From assembly GCA_017397205.1 (NCBI GenBank), contig JAFQJX010000120.1, forward strand, positions 1 to 10,399: DNA of 10,399 nucleotides, in the 5' to 3' direction. Source of the stretch: Clostridia bacterium (lineage in GTDB: Bacteria > Bacillota > Clostridia > Oscillospirales > CAG-272). The notes below the pieces were generated by a model, which searched no databases, had not been told where the DNA came from, and saw only the letters and a list, made by a program, of their open reading frames with translations. How positions within the stretch are numbered: position 1 is the stretch's first letter; the number at the start of each line of letters is the position of its first letter. The translations under genes and the position numbers were made by a program. Positions 1 to 6,613 of the stretch are shown piece after piece.

Positions 1-5
1 CGGCT

Positions 6-128
6 CCCTTGTGCAAAGGGGAATGAAATCCGCCGAAGGCGGATGAAATCGCTTGCGCGACGAAGTCCGTCTGCGACGGAGGAAGTCCACCTGTGGTGGA
101 TGAAGTCGGGCTCGCCGGGAAAGCCCGA
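6..128. repeat. Array of six short hairpins with a constant GAARTC linker
   Basis: Six consecutive inverted repeats are visible: 6-10/16-20 (CCCTT/AAGGG), 29-34/38-43 (TCCGCC/GGCGGA), 49-52/57-60 (TCGC/GCGA), 66-71/75-80 (TCCGTC/GACGGA), 86-91/95-100 (TCCACC/GGTGGA) and 106-112/122-128 (TCGGGCT/AGCCCGA). Loops are 3-5 nt except the last, which is 9 nt. Linkers follow GAA(A/G)TC, and from the second unit on each stem opens with TC and closes with GA, so a unit is about 20 nt. Inner stem bases differ between units but stay complementary, as if stem pairing were conserved rather than sequence. No ORF here looks real. The array probably continues upstream of the window. I do not recognise it as a named family; it is neither a CRISPR (no constant repeat) nor a classical REP/BIME. 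Confidence 0.75.
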
Positions 129-155
129 TTTTGATGAGCAAGCAACGGAGCTTGT

Positions 156-191
156 CAAGGCAAGGTGCTTTTCACCTTGCCTTGCTTTTTT
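156..191 (+). terminator. Strong rho-independent terminator of an off-window plus-strand transcript
   Basis: A perfect 12-bp stem (156-167 CAAGGCAAGGTG with 173-184 CACCTTGCCTTG) has a 5-nt loop CTTTT and is followed, after one C, by six T (186-191). The T run is on the plus-strand side only, so it ends rightward transcription entering from outside the window, possibly through the hairpin array. It separates that transcript from the rimI promoter. No gene or further signal is evident between 192 and 282. Confidence 0.85.
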
Positions 192-282
192 CGCGCTTTG
201 CTCCGCTTTTCCCTCTTTCTCTCTTTCCCTCGCTTTCCCCGCAAAGAAAAAACGGCAAAAACCGTGCCCCCGTGTTTGACTC

Positions 283-311
283 TTGACAATCTTCACATTT
301 ATTATTATAAT
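283..311 (+). promoter_or_regulatory. Sigma-70/SigA-type promoter of the rimI-tsaD-rex-dnaD-dnaC operon
   Basis: TTGACA at 283-288 and TATAAT at 306-311 both match consensus and are separated by exactly 17 bp. The expected transcript start is near 318, giving a leader of about 55 nt. An imperfect dyad, ACATT (295-299) and AATGT (309-313), overlaps the -10 box and could be an operator, but it does not match the known Rex site. Confidence 0.85.
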
Positions 312-325
312 GTAAAATACCTATC

Positions 326-341
326 TGCGCCCGCGGGCGCA
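326..341. promoter_or_regulatory. 16-bp perfect GC palindrome in the rimI leader
   Basis: TGCGCCCGCGGGCGCA is a perfect palindrome lying about 8 nt after the predicted transcript start and 33 nt before the rimI start codon. It could be a DNA operator for a dimeric regulator. In RNA it could form a 6-bp hairpin with a CGCG loop. Its composition is far more GC-rich than the promoter next to it. Function is not known. Confidence 0.35.
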
Positions 342-373
342 CACGCAAAGCAAACAGAGAGGAGGAGGACACC

Positions 374-829
374 GTGCATATTCAAGCCGCCAAGCGCTGG
401 GACATCGGCGCGATTGCTGCCCTGGAGGCGCTTTGCCTGCCCTCCGACCCCTGGAGTGCCGAGGCGCTTGCCGACTATGCGGCAAGCCCCGACAGTATTG
501 TGCTCCTTGCCACCCTTGGTGACAGGGCGGTCGGCTACGTGCTGGGGCGCACCCTTGCCCCCGAAGCAGAGCTCTACCGCATTGCCACCCACCCTGACCA
601 CCGCCGCGAGGGCATCGGGGGGATGCTGCTTGCCGCCTTTCTCGGAAAGTGCCGTCGGGCGGGCTGTCACTCCGTGTTTCTTGAGGTACGGGCATCCAAC
701 GGGGCAGCCCGTGCCCTGTACGCCTCCCTCGGCTTTGAGGAGGTCGGGCTCCGTCGGGGCTATTATTCCGCCCCCAAGGAGGACGCAATTGTCATGCAGC
801 TTGCAGATAAGGAGGTGGCGCCGTGCTGA
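374..829 (+). CDS. rimI: RimI: ribosomal protein bS18 alanine N-acetyltransferase
   Basis: GNAT-family acetyltransferase of 151 aa, the usual RimI length; the known role is acetyl-CoA-dependent N-terminal acetylation of ribosomal protein S18. The acetyl-CoA pyrophosphate loop RREGIGG is at residues 77-83. The RimI hallmark block follows: LEVRASN (103-109), LY (115-116), GF (120-121) and YYSAPKEDA (130-138). By alignment with E. coli RimI as I remember it, catalytic Glu103 and Tyr115 correspond to Glu104 and Tyr116, both present. The GTG start at 374 has a very strong GGAGGAGG site 5 nt or so upstream. The gene is first in a five-gene operon and overlaps tsaD by 7 bp, the common rimI-tsaD pairing. 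The usual upstream partners tsaE and tsaB are not in the 370 bases before it, which hold a terminator and repeats instead. Confidence 0.93.
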   Translation: MHIQAAKRWDIGAIAALEALCLPSDPWSAEALADYAASPDSIVLLATLGDRAVGYVLGRTLAPEAELYRIATHPDHRREGIGGMLLAAFLGKCRRAGCHSVFLEVRASNGAARALYASLGFEEVGLRRGYYSAPKEDAIVMQLADKEVAPC

Positions 830-1893
830 TTCTTGGCTTTGAAAGCTCCTGTGATGAAACCGCCTGCGCGGTGGTGGAATACGCGGACGGAGCTCTGACC
901 GTCAAAAGCGACGTGGTGGCAAGCCAGGTAGAGGTGCACCGCCTGTACGGCGGCGTGGTGCCTGAAATTGCAAGCCGCGCCCATATTGAGGCAATTTCCT
1001 CCATCACCTACGAGGCGCTCGGGCGCGCGGGCGTTTCCCTCTCGCAGATTGACGCCGTTGCCGTAACCAGCCACCCCGGGCTGATTGGCGCGCTGCTGGT
1101 CGCTGTGAATTTTGCAAAATCCCTTGCCGTCTCTCACGGCATTCCCCTCGTTGAGGTGGACCATATGAAGGCGCATATCGCCGCCGCCTGTCTTTCGGAG
1201 AATCCCCCCTCCCCTCCGTTTCTTGCCGCCGCCCTGTCGGGCGGACACACCTCCATTTATCTGGTGGAGACCCCTACCCGTTATCGTCTTCTCGGCGCAA
1301 CGCGGGATGACGCTATCGGCGAGGCGTTTGATAAAATCGGGCGCGTGATTGGCATTCCCTACCCCGCAGGGGCGGGCTTTGACGCGCTGGCGCGCGAGGG
1401 CTTCGTCCTGGCAACGGGCAAGGAGGAGGACTTCTGGGATGCCTACGCCGCATCCTCCGCCTACCGTAACAGGGAGATGTATCTGCCCTCCCCCGCCACC
1501 AAGGACGGCACGCTGGATTTCTCCTTCTCGGGCTTGAAAACCGCCGCCATCAATCTCCTGCACCGCTACGAAATGCGCGGTGAGGAGCTGAATCGCCCCC
1601 TCTTTGCCGCACGGTACACCTACGAGGCGGTGGAGGCGGTTGCGACCAAGCTGAAGCTTGCAATGACCCGCCACCCGGGGCTTGACCTTGTGGTCAGCGG
1701 CGGCGTTGCCGCCAACTCGCACCTGCGCGCGCGCCTGGGAGCGCTGTGCCGCGAAATGGGCGTCACCCTGCATCTGCCCGCACGGGCGCTGTGCGGGGAC
1801 AACGGCGCGATGGTCGCCGCCCAAGGTGCCTTTGAATTTGCAGAGGGGCATCTTGCCACCAGCGCCCTGAACGGGCGTGCCTCTGACGACTAA
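823..1893 (+). CDS. tsaD: TsaD: tRNA N6-adenosine threonylcarbamoyltransferase
   Basis: Kae1/Qri7/TsaD family protein of 356 aa, slightly longer than the usual 335-345. It transfers the threonylcarbamoyl group from TC-AMP to A37 of ANN-decoding tRNAs, working with TsaB and TsaE. Visible signatures are the ASKHA-type N-terminus GFESSCDET (5-13), the metal-binding HxxxH at His114 and His118 (HMKAH), SGGHTS (139-144), DFSFSGLKTA (232-241), VSGGVAANS (291-299) and CGDN, with the probable metal ligand Asp326. The GTG start at 823 sits within the end of rimI and has an AAGGAGGTGG site at 809-818, suggesting translational coupling. rex begins 15 bp after the stop. All key motifs are intact, so it should be active; tsaB and tsaE must lie elsewhere. 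Confidence 0.97.
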   Translation: MLILGFESSCDETACAVVEYADGALTVKSDVVASQVEVHRLYGGVVPEIASRAHIEAISSITYEALGRAGVSLSQIDAVAVTSHPGLIGALLVAVNFAKSLAVSHGIPLVEVDHMKAHIAAACLSENPPSPPFLAAALSGGHTSIYLVETPTRYRLLGATRDDAIGEAFDKIGRVIGIPYPAGAGFDALAREGFVLATGKEEDFWDAYAASSAYRNREMYLPSPATKDGTLDFSFSGLKTAAINLLHRYEMRGEELNRPLFAARYTYEAVEAVATKLKLAMTRHPGLDLVVSGGVAANSHLRARLGALCREMGVTLHLPARALCGDNGAMVAAQGAFEFAEGHLATSALNGRASDD

Positions 1894-1908
1894 AAGAAAG
1901 GAAGCCGC

Positions 1909-2610
1909 ATGAAAAGCATTGACAAAGTTGAGGGAACCTTTGATAGCCGCAACCGCGACAAGCGCGGTCGCCCCTCGCAGGCAACCATCCGCCGTTTGCC
2001 GCGCTATCACCGTTACCTCGCCAATCTGCTCTCGGAGGGAATCTTACGCATCTCCTCCTCTGCCCTGGCAGAGAGAATGCACGTCACCGCCTCCCAGATA
2101 CGCCAGGACCTGAGCTGCTTCGGCGACTTCGGTCAGCAGGGGTACGGCTATAACGTCAAATACCTTTACCATAAAATCGGGCTCCTCCTTGGGGCGGAGG
2201 CGGGCTACCGCGCCGTCCTCGTGGGAGTGGGAAATATGGGGCAGGCGCTTCTGCGCTCCCGTATGTTTGAGCGGCGCGGTGTCAGATGCGTTGCCGCCTT
2301 TGACCGTGACCCCGCCCTCGTCGGGCGTATTATCGGGGACGTCACCGTCCTTGACGGAGACACCCTGGAGGTCTTCTGCCGTGAAGAGAGGGTGGACCTT
2401 GCCATTCTCACCCTGCCCGCAGATGCGGCGCGCGAGGTGGCACCCGTGCTTGCCGCGGCAGGTGTTCAGGGCGTGCTGAACTTTGCAAACACCGAGCTGC
2501 CGCGCGAGCTTCCCCTGCGGGTGGAAAACGTGCATCTGGACGACGCCCTGATGCTCCTGTGCTATGAAATCTCAAGCACCGACAGGCAGAGGGAGGAGCA
2601 GAATGGCTGA
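1909..2610 (+). CDS. rex: Rex: redox-sensing transcriptional repressor (NADH/NAD+)
   Basis: Rex-family repressor of 233 aa. Rex dimers bind DNA when NAD+ dominates and release it when NADH rises, controlling fermentation and respiration genes. The N-terminal winged helix includes TIRRLPRYHRYL (26-37), ASQIRQDLSCFG (61-72) and GYGYNV (78-83). The Rossmann domain follows, with GVGNMG (106-111), the ribose-binding acidic residue in FDRD (Asp132), and GVLNFAN (188-194), the NFTP-type block of the family. About 20 basic, polar residues precede the PSQAT block, a longer N-terminus than in Bacillus Rex. ATG 1909 follows an AAAGGAAG site, and the next in-frame Met (57) lies inside the winged helix, so this start is favoured. 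It lies 15 bp after tsaD and overlaps the dnaD-like gene by 8 bp. I saw no clear Rex operator in the operon promoter. Confidence 0.95.
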   Translation: MKSIDKVEGTFDSRNRDKRGRPSQATIRRLPRYHRYLANLLSEGILRISSSALAERMHVTASQIRQDLSCFGDFGQQGYGYNVKYLYHKIGLLLGAEAGYRAVLVGVGNMGQALLRSRMFERRGVRCVAAFDRDPALVGRIIGDVTVLDGDTLEVFCREERVDLAILTLPADAAREVAPVLAAAGVQGVLNFANTELPRELPLRVENVHLDDALMLLCYEISSTDRQREEQNG

Positions 2611-3559
2611 TACATATCTTCTCAAGCGCGGCGTAGCCGCCCGTCTGCCCGCCCTTTCGGATACCGCCGCCCTGCGTGAGGCGTCCTCGGACGACCTGCG
2701 CGTGCTTCTCTGCCTTGCGCTGGAGAACTACGAGGCGTCCGTCAACCGCCTTGCCGAGCTGACGGGTCTGACCCTCACCCGCGCCGCCGCCGCCGTGGAA
2801 TATTGGCTGGGGACGGGGCTTCTCTCGCAGGGCGCCGCCCACGCAGTAGAGGAGGCGCTTCCGCGCGGAAGCGCGGCAGACGACGCGCGCGTCATCGGGG
2901 AGCTGGAGCTGAAGGATTGCCTTGACACCTGCTCCGCAATTTTAGGAAAGCTGCTCAACCCGAGCGAAATTGGCATTCTCGTCGCCATCATCAACGACCT
3001 CGGCGTCAGCCAATCCTACCTGATTACTCTGCTTGACTTCTGCGTCAATACGCTTGGCAAGCGCGGAGTGAAATATCTTGAAAAGGTGGCTCTTTCCATG
3101 GCGGACAAGGGCATCACCTCCGACCGTGCCCTTGACGAATATATCAAGAACTACGAGCTGATTCACTCAAATGAGGGGCAAATCCGCCGCCTGTGGGGGC
3201 TTGGCTCCCGCGCCCTGACCCAAAGAGAGCAGGATTTGCTGTATACCTGGTTTCACACCTGGGGCTACGGCATGGATATCATCGGCCGTGCCTACGACCT
3301 GACGGCAGAAAGTGCCGCCAAGGTGACGCTCACCTACACGCACAAAATCCTTGATGAGTGGCACGCACAGGGGCTGACCGACCTTGCCGCCATTGAGGCA
3401 TATCTTGCCGCAAAGCGCGAGGCGGGCACAAAGCCGACCGCCCCCCGCAGGTCAAAAAAGCCGCAGGGGCTTGCCAGCTCCAGCTTTGACGTGGACGACT
3501 TTTTCTCAAGGGCGCTGCAGCGCTCCTATGACCCCACCACCAAAAAGGAGGAAGGATAA
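2603..3559 (+). CDS. DnaD/DnaB2-domain replication initiation protein
   Basis: DnaD-domain protein of 318 aa, related to Bacillus DnaD and DnaB, which remodel DNA at the origin and help load the replicative helicase. An N-terminal helical region (1-90) with a winged-helix-like segment LAELTGLTLTRAAAAVEYW (50-68) is followed by two DnaB_2-like repeats, roughly residues 130-195 and 205-275. The second carries the family's YxxxIxxxW motif in YTHKILDEWHAQGL. The C-terminus is basic and then acidic (PRRSKK to DVDDFF), probably disordered and DNA-interacting. ATG 2603 was chosen over an in-frame ATG at 2564 because GGGAGGAGC at 2591-2599 is well placed and the upstream start would lie deep inside rex. 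The dnaC/dnaI-like gene starts directly at its stop, the standard Clostridia arrangement. Confidence 0.88.
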   Translation: MADTYLLKRGVAARLPALSDTAALREASSDDLRVLLCLALENYEASVNRLAELTGLTLTRAAAAVEYWLGTGLLSQGAAHAVEEALPRGSAADDARVIGELELKDCLDTCSAILGKLLNPSEIGILVAIINDLGVSQSYLITLLDFCVNTLGKRGVKYLEKVALSMADKGITSDRALDEYIKNYELIHSNEGQIRRLWGLGSRALTQREQDLLYTWFHTWGYGMDIIGRAYDLTAESAAKVTLTYTHKILDEWHAQGLTDLAAIEAYLAAKREAGTKPTAPRRSKKPQGLASSSFDVDDFFSRALQRSYDPTTKKEEG

Positions 3560-4519
3560 ATGGCATACACACGGGATATTTACCGTCGGGTGCAGGACGA
3601 ACTTCTGCGCCGCCGTGATACCGCCCTTTCCGAGGCGCAGGCGCGCCGCGAGGAGGTCCATCGCAGAAACGGAGAGCTGAAGGTGCTGGACGCCGCCCTC
3701 TCCCATACCGCCATGCACCTGTTTGAGGCAGCCACCTCGGGCGCAAACGCCAAGGCACGCATGGAGGAGGTGCGCCGCGAAAACGAGGCGCTGCTTGCCG
3801 CAAGGGTAGAGCTGCTTGCCGATATGGGGCTCCCCGCCGACTATACCGAGGTGCATTACACCTGCCCTGCCTGCTCCGACACGGGCTACGTCCTGACAAG
3901 CATGTGTGCCTGCCAGAGAAAGCTCCTTCAGCTGGAGGCCCTGCGCGCAGGGGGCGTTGCCAACACGGAAACGCAGACCTTTGAGAGCTTTGACCTTGAC
4001 TATTACAATGATACCCCCGCAATCCGCCACCGCATGGAGCAGAATCTCGCGGCGGCAAAGGAATACTGTGAGGACTTTACGCCTGCCAAGGGAAATCTCC
4101 TGCTGATGGGCGGCACGGGGCTTGGCAAAACCCACCTCTCCACTGCAATTGCCCTGCGCGTCATTGAACAGGGCTACCCCGTCATTTACGAAACCGTCCA
4201 GGCGGTGCTTGCCGACTTTGAGTACGACCGCTTCCGCAACTCATACAGCACCGAGGAGGGCAGAGCCGAGAAATATCTGGAGGTGCCGCTTCTGATTTTG
4301 GACGACCTCGGGACGGAGTTTTCCTCGCAGTTTACCGTGTCCTGCCTGTATCAGCTGGTGAACACCCGCCTTGTGCGCGGGCTTGCCACCGTCATCAGCA
4401 CCAACCTGACGGTGCAGGAGATTCAGGAGCGCTACGACGCCCGCCTGACCAGCCGCTTCCTGGGAGAGTACCGCGTCCTGCAATTTCTGGGCACGGACGT
4501 CCGTCTGCAAAAGCGGTAA
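3560..4519 (+). CDS. DnaC/DnaI-type helicase-loader AAA+ ATPase
   Basis: AAA+ ATPase of 319 aa of the DnaC/DnaI/IstB group, expected to load replicative helicase onto DNA at initiation or restart. An N-terminal coiled-coil-like helix rich in Arg and Glu (1-90) is followed by a putative zinc site with Cys102, Cys105, Cys116 and Cys118 (CPAC and CAC), as in Bacillus DnaI-type loaders. The ATPase core has Walker A GGTGLGKT (184-191), Walker B LLILDD (244-249), sensor 1 ISTN (279-282) and an arginine-rich RYDARLTSRF (291-300) that includes the probable arginine finger. The ATG abuts the dnaD-like stop, and the AAGGAGGAAGG site lies in the end of that gene, so translation is coupled. It is not a transposon IstB: there is no IstA or IS end, and it pairs with dnaD. 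Last gene of the operon. Confidence 0.92.
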   Translation: MAYTRDIYRRVQDELLRRRDTALSEAQARREEVHRRNGELKVLDAALSHTAMHLFEAATSGANAKARMEEVRRENEALLAARVELLADMGLPADYTEVHYTCPACSDTGYVLTSMCACQRKLLQLEALRAGGVANTETQTFESFDLDYYNDTPAIRHRMEQNLAAAKEYCEDFTPAKGNLLLMGGTGLGKTHLSTAIALRVIEQGYPVIYETVQAVLADFEYDRFRNSYSTEEGRAEKYLEVPLLILDDLGTEFSSQFTVSCLYQLVNTRLVRGLATVISTNLTVQEIQERYDARLTSRFLGEYRVLQFLGTDVRLQKR

Positions 4520-4567
4520 ACCGCGGCGGCTGTTTTCAAAAGGAAAGGCAAGCCGTTTTCACCTAAC

Positions 4568-4605
4568 AAAAAAGAGTGATGCACCGCATCACTCTTTTGC
4601 TTTTG
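4568..4605. terminator. Bidirectional terminator between convergent operons
   Basis: A 13-bp stem pairs 4570-4582 (AAAAGAGTGATGC) with 4586-4598 (GCATCACTCTTTT) around the loop ACC. T-rich sequence follows on the plus strand (TTTTGCTTTT, 4595-4604), and six A at 4568-4573 give a T run for the minus strand. It can end both the dnaC/dnaI-like operon and the convergent holA transcript, whose stop codon is 17 bp away. The 50 bases just before it hold no other signal I can support. Confidence 0.9.
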
Positions 4606-4614
4606 GGGGTCGGG

Positions 4615-5652
4615 TTACAAAACGGACAGCTCCGCCACCAGCGCGTCAAGCATGGCGTACTGGCTCGTGCCGTAGGTGGTTTTTGCCGTCAGGTCCGCCT
4701 TTGCCACAACGGAGAGCGCCCTCGCCAGCCCCTCGGGCTTGCGCTTGGCGGCCGCCTGCATATACAGCCCCGCCTTGTACGCGTTCATGGAAAGGGCGGC
4801 GGCAATGGCGTCGCGCCCCATGCCCTCGCCCATCAGACGGGCAACGGCAAGCAGGTCGGTGTACAGGCGCGAAATCTGCCCCAAAATGACGGTTGGCTCC
4901 ACGCGGCGCGCCGCGAGGTCCTGAAGGCAACGGTATGCCAGGGGCGGGTCGCGGTCAAGGAGTGCGTTTGTCAGTCCGAAGGCATCGGATTCCGTGGTGG
5001 AGCAGCAGACGAGGCGCACATCCTCCTCCGTCACGCTATCGCGCCCCTTTGCCTTGGCATAGCAGGTCAGCTTGTCCGTTTCGGTGGCAAGCACGTCCAT
5101 GGAGTGACCGCAGCGGGACAGCATCGCGCGCAAAACCTGCGGCTCCGCCTTGACTCCCTCATGCTCAAAATGGCGCTTCAGCCAATTGAGAAGCTGTGCG
5201 TCCGTGGATTTTTCAAAATTGACGATGTGAATGGCACCCTCCAGCTTTTTGGCAAGCGCCGACGGGCGCTTGCGCGTACCGGGGTCAAAGCCCTCGGGGG
5301 TGCAAATCAGGACCAGGGCGGTGCCGCTTTCGGGGGTGCAGGTCCCTGCCACCGAGAGAAGCTGCTCCACCTTTTTCTCCGTCAGCGAGGACAGGTCGGC
5401 CGTGTGCCATTCAATCAGCTTTCCCTCGGCAAAAAAGGCAGGGGTGTTGATCATATCGGCAACCGCGGCAAGGTCAATCTCCGCCCCCTCCCGCACCATA
5501 TGGTTAAAGGTGTTGAATTCGGGGCTCGAGAGAATCAGGTCGCGCATCTGCCTGAGATATACGCGCTTGAGGTAGCCCTCCTCTCCGCAGAACAGAAAGC
5601 ACCCCGTAGGGGCTCCGCCGCGCAGCAGGTCCTTCAGCTCCTGCGGTGTCAC
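4615..5652 (-). CDS. holA: HolA: DNA polymerase III delta subunit (clamp loader)
   Basis: Protein of 345 aa matching the delta subunit, which opens the beta sliding clamp within the clamp-loader complex. The N-terminus has the family pattern TPQELKDLLRGG, then the poorly conserved P-loop-like strand CFLFCGEEGYLK (18-29), since delta is not an active ATPase. The middle has MDVLATETDKLTCYA and VTEEDVRLV, and the C-terminal helical clamp-loader collar ends near TTYGTSQYAMLDALVAEL. The GTG start at 5652 is supported by a near-perfect GGAGGAGGTGAG site and by a 4-bp GTGA overlap with the stop of the DUF1934 gene, which makes translational coupling likely. Length and composition are normal for Firmicutes HolA, and no break is seen. 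Confidence 0.93.
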   Translation of the reverse strand: MTPQELKDLLRGGAPTGCFLFCGEEGYLKRVYLRQMRDLILSSPEFNTFNHMVREGAEIDLAAVADMINTPAFFAEGKLIEWHTADLSSLTEKKVEQLLSVAGTCTPESGTALVLICTPEGFDPGTRKRPSALAKKLEGAIHIVNFEKSTDAQLLNWLKRHFEHEGVKAEPQVLRAMLSRCGHSMDVLATETDKLTCYAKAKGRDSVTEEDVRLVCCSTTESDAFGLTNALLDRDPPLAYRCLQDLAARRVEPTVILGQISRLYTDLLAVARLMGEGMGRDAIAAALSMNAYKAGLYMQAAAKRKPEGLARALSVVAKADLTAKTTYGTSQYAMLDALVAELSVL

Positions 5653-6077
5653 TCGCTCACCTCCTCCCGCGCCACGCGAATGTCAAGCGTGAGGCGTGCT
5701 TTATCTCCCGCCAGAAGGCGGTCATAGTCAAGGAGGACCCGTCCGCCCATGGGGGAAAGGGTCATTTCTGCCACATGGCAGCAAAGCTCCAGGTCAAACG
5801 AATAGGGGGGGACTCCCCACACGCATCGCGTGCTTTGCCCGGGAACAAGACAGGCATCCAGCTGAAGCGCCCCAGCCCTGTGCAGGCGAATGCCCTCGCC
5901 CTCGCGCGTCAGGGTGGTATAGGATTTCTCTCCCTCCTCGCTCTCCTCTCGGTAGGTAAGAGAAACAGTCTGCCCCGAAACGAGATACCCGCGGCAGTTC
6001 TGTTGTCTGACGGTGCTTTCATCATCGCCCGTCTGGCGGCTCTCTACCGTTACGGTTACGGGAATACGGTTGCCCAC
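5649..6077 (-). CDS. DUF1934 (YwiB-like) beta-barrel domain protein
   Basis: Small protein of 142 aa, the same size as Bacillus YwiB, with alternating beta-strand segments expected of the calycin-like DUF1934 fold: VTVTVESRQ near the start, VSLTYREE in the middle, and MTLSPMGGRVLLDYDRLLAGDKARL followed by LDIRV towards the C-terminus. Its molecular role is unknown. I chose the GTG at 6077, preceded at a good distance by AAAGGAGAG, over the longer frame opening at 6197, because the extra 40 residues would read through the terminator hairpin at 6136-6163 and into the 3' end of the mgsA-like gene. It overlaps holA by 4 bp. No good promoter is visible in the 58 bases after the hairpin, so it may depend on read-through. 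Confidence 0.75.
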   Translation of the reverse strand: MGNRIPVTVTVESRQTGDDESTVRQQNCRGYLVSGQTVSLTYREESEEGEKSYTTLTREGEGIRLHRAGALQLDACLVPGQSTRCVWGVPPYSFDLELCCHVAEMTLSPMGGRVLLDYDRLLAGDKARLTLDIRVAREEVSE

Positions 6078-6135
6078 GGCGCTCTCCTTTCGTGCGTTTG
6101 CTTCATTGCTTTCCGTTCGTATTTGCTTTGACAAG

Positions 6136-6163
6136 AAAACGGCTGCGGAAGGCAGCCGTTTTT
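6136..6163 (-). terminator. Terminator-like hairpin after the mgsA-like gene
   Basis: An 11-bp stem pairs 6136-6146 (AAAACGGCTGC) with 6152-6162 around a 5-nt loop and begins a few bases after the mgsA-like stop codon. Read on the minus strand, its T tract is short and interrupted (TTTTCTTGT), so it may be leaky and let some transcription continue into the DUF1934-holA pair. Confidence 0.7.
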
Positions 6164-6165
6164 GC

Positions 6166-6603
6166 TCAGGTGTCCTGCACGCCGCGGTTGCGCGCAAGGC
6201 GGGACGTGGGATTGACGAGCTCGCGCCAATTCAGCTCCCCGCGGTCCAGCGCAAGGACGAGGACCTCTGCCGTTGCAAGGTTGGTGGCAACGGGCACGTT
6301 GTGCTCGTCACACAGGCGAAGCATATTCTGCTCCGTTACGCCGGGCGTTTCGTTCGGCTCGGTGGAACGGAAGTAAAAGACAAGGTCAATTTCGTTGTAT
6401 GCGACACGGGAGAGAATCTGCTCTCCGCCGCCGATGCTTCCAGACATAAGCTGCTCAATCTCAAGCCCCGTTGCCTCGGAAATATACTTGCCCGTCAGCT
6501 GCGTGGCGCACAGGTTGTGACGGCTCAGAATACCGCAGTAAGCGATACAGAACTCTGCCATAAGCTCTTTCTTGTTGTCGTCTGCAATGATTGCAATTTC
6601 CAT
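6166..6603 (-). CDS. Methylglyoxal-synthase-fold protein with a degenerate catalytic site
   Basis: Protein of 145 aa clearly of the MgsA family: MEIAIIADDNKKELM (1-15), EATGLEIEQLMSG (43-55), AYNEIDLV (68-75) and VPVATNLATAEVLV (103-116). MgsA normally converts dihydroxyacetone phosphate to methylglyoxal and phosphate. It aligns without gaps (offset 11) to the E. coli sequence as I remember it. Active-site positions then read His19 to Asp8, Asp71 to Gly60 (GGGEQ instead of GGDQQ), Asp91 to Ser80, His98 to Pro87, Asp101 to Thr90 and Thr47 to Leu36; Asp20, Lys23, Thr45, Thr48, Ser65 and Gly66 are kept. Standard methylglyoxal synthesis is therefore doubtful, although the frame is intact. ATG 6603 with AAGGAG at 6616-6611 is preferred; the frame opens further upstream at 6645, inside the MinD-like gene. 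It starts 10 bp after that gene. An automatic annotation would call it mgsA. Confidence 0.85.
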   Translation of the reverse strand: MEIAIIADDNKKELMAEFCIAYCGILSRHNLCATQLTGKYISEATGLEIEQLMSGSIGGGEQILSRVAYNEIDLVFYFRSTEPNETPGVTEQNMLRLCDEHNVPVATNLATAEVLVLALDRGELNWRELVNPTSRLARNRGVQDT

Positions 6604-6613
6604 AAGCATCTCC

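Noticed and set aside
6..128. CRISPR array
   Set aside because: The recurring part is only a 7-nt linker, the variable parts are palindromes, and there is no constant 25-40-nt repeat and no cas gene.
283..317. Rex operator at the rimI promoter
   Set aside because: The only dyad (ACATT...AATGT) does not match the Rex consensus of the TTGTTAA...TTAACAA type, so I list it only as an unassigned imperfect palindrome.
43..842. Open frames reading through the left array, terminator and rimI in other frames
   Set aside because: They cross a strong terminator and repeat DNA or overlap rimI out of frame, and their translations are compositionally biased with no family features.
763..2010. 415-codon open frame on the minus strand opposite tsaD
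   Set aside because: Shadow frame: tsaD on the other strand has every family signature and a good ribosome site; the antisense protein resembles nothing known.
3560..4519. IstB-type transposition helper
   Set aside because: There is no IstA transposase or IS terminal repeats. Abutment to a dnaD-like gene and the DnaI-like zinc cysteines favour a helicase loader.
4576..5727. 383-codon open frame on the plus strand opposite holA
   Set aside because: Shadow frame. It would start inside the terminator hairpin and runs opposite holA, which is well supported by its GTGA overlap and Shine-Dalgarno site.
6078..6134. Dedicated promoter for the DUF1934-holA pair
   Set aside because: A TTGTCA (6134-6129, minus strand) is present but no acceptable -10 box lies 16-18 bp downstream.
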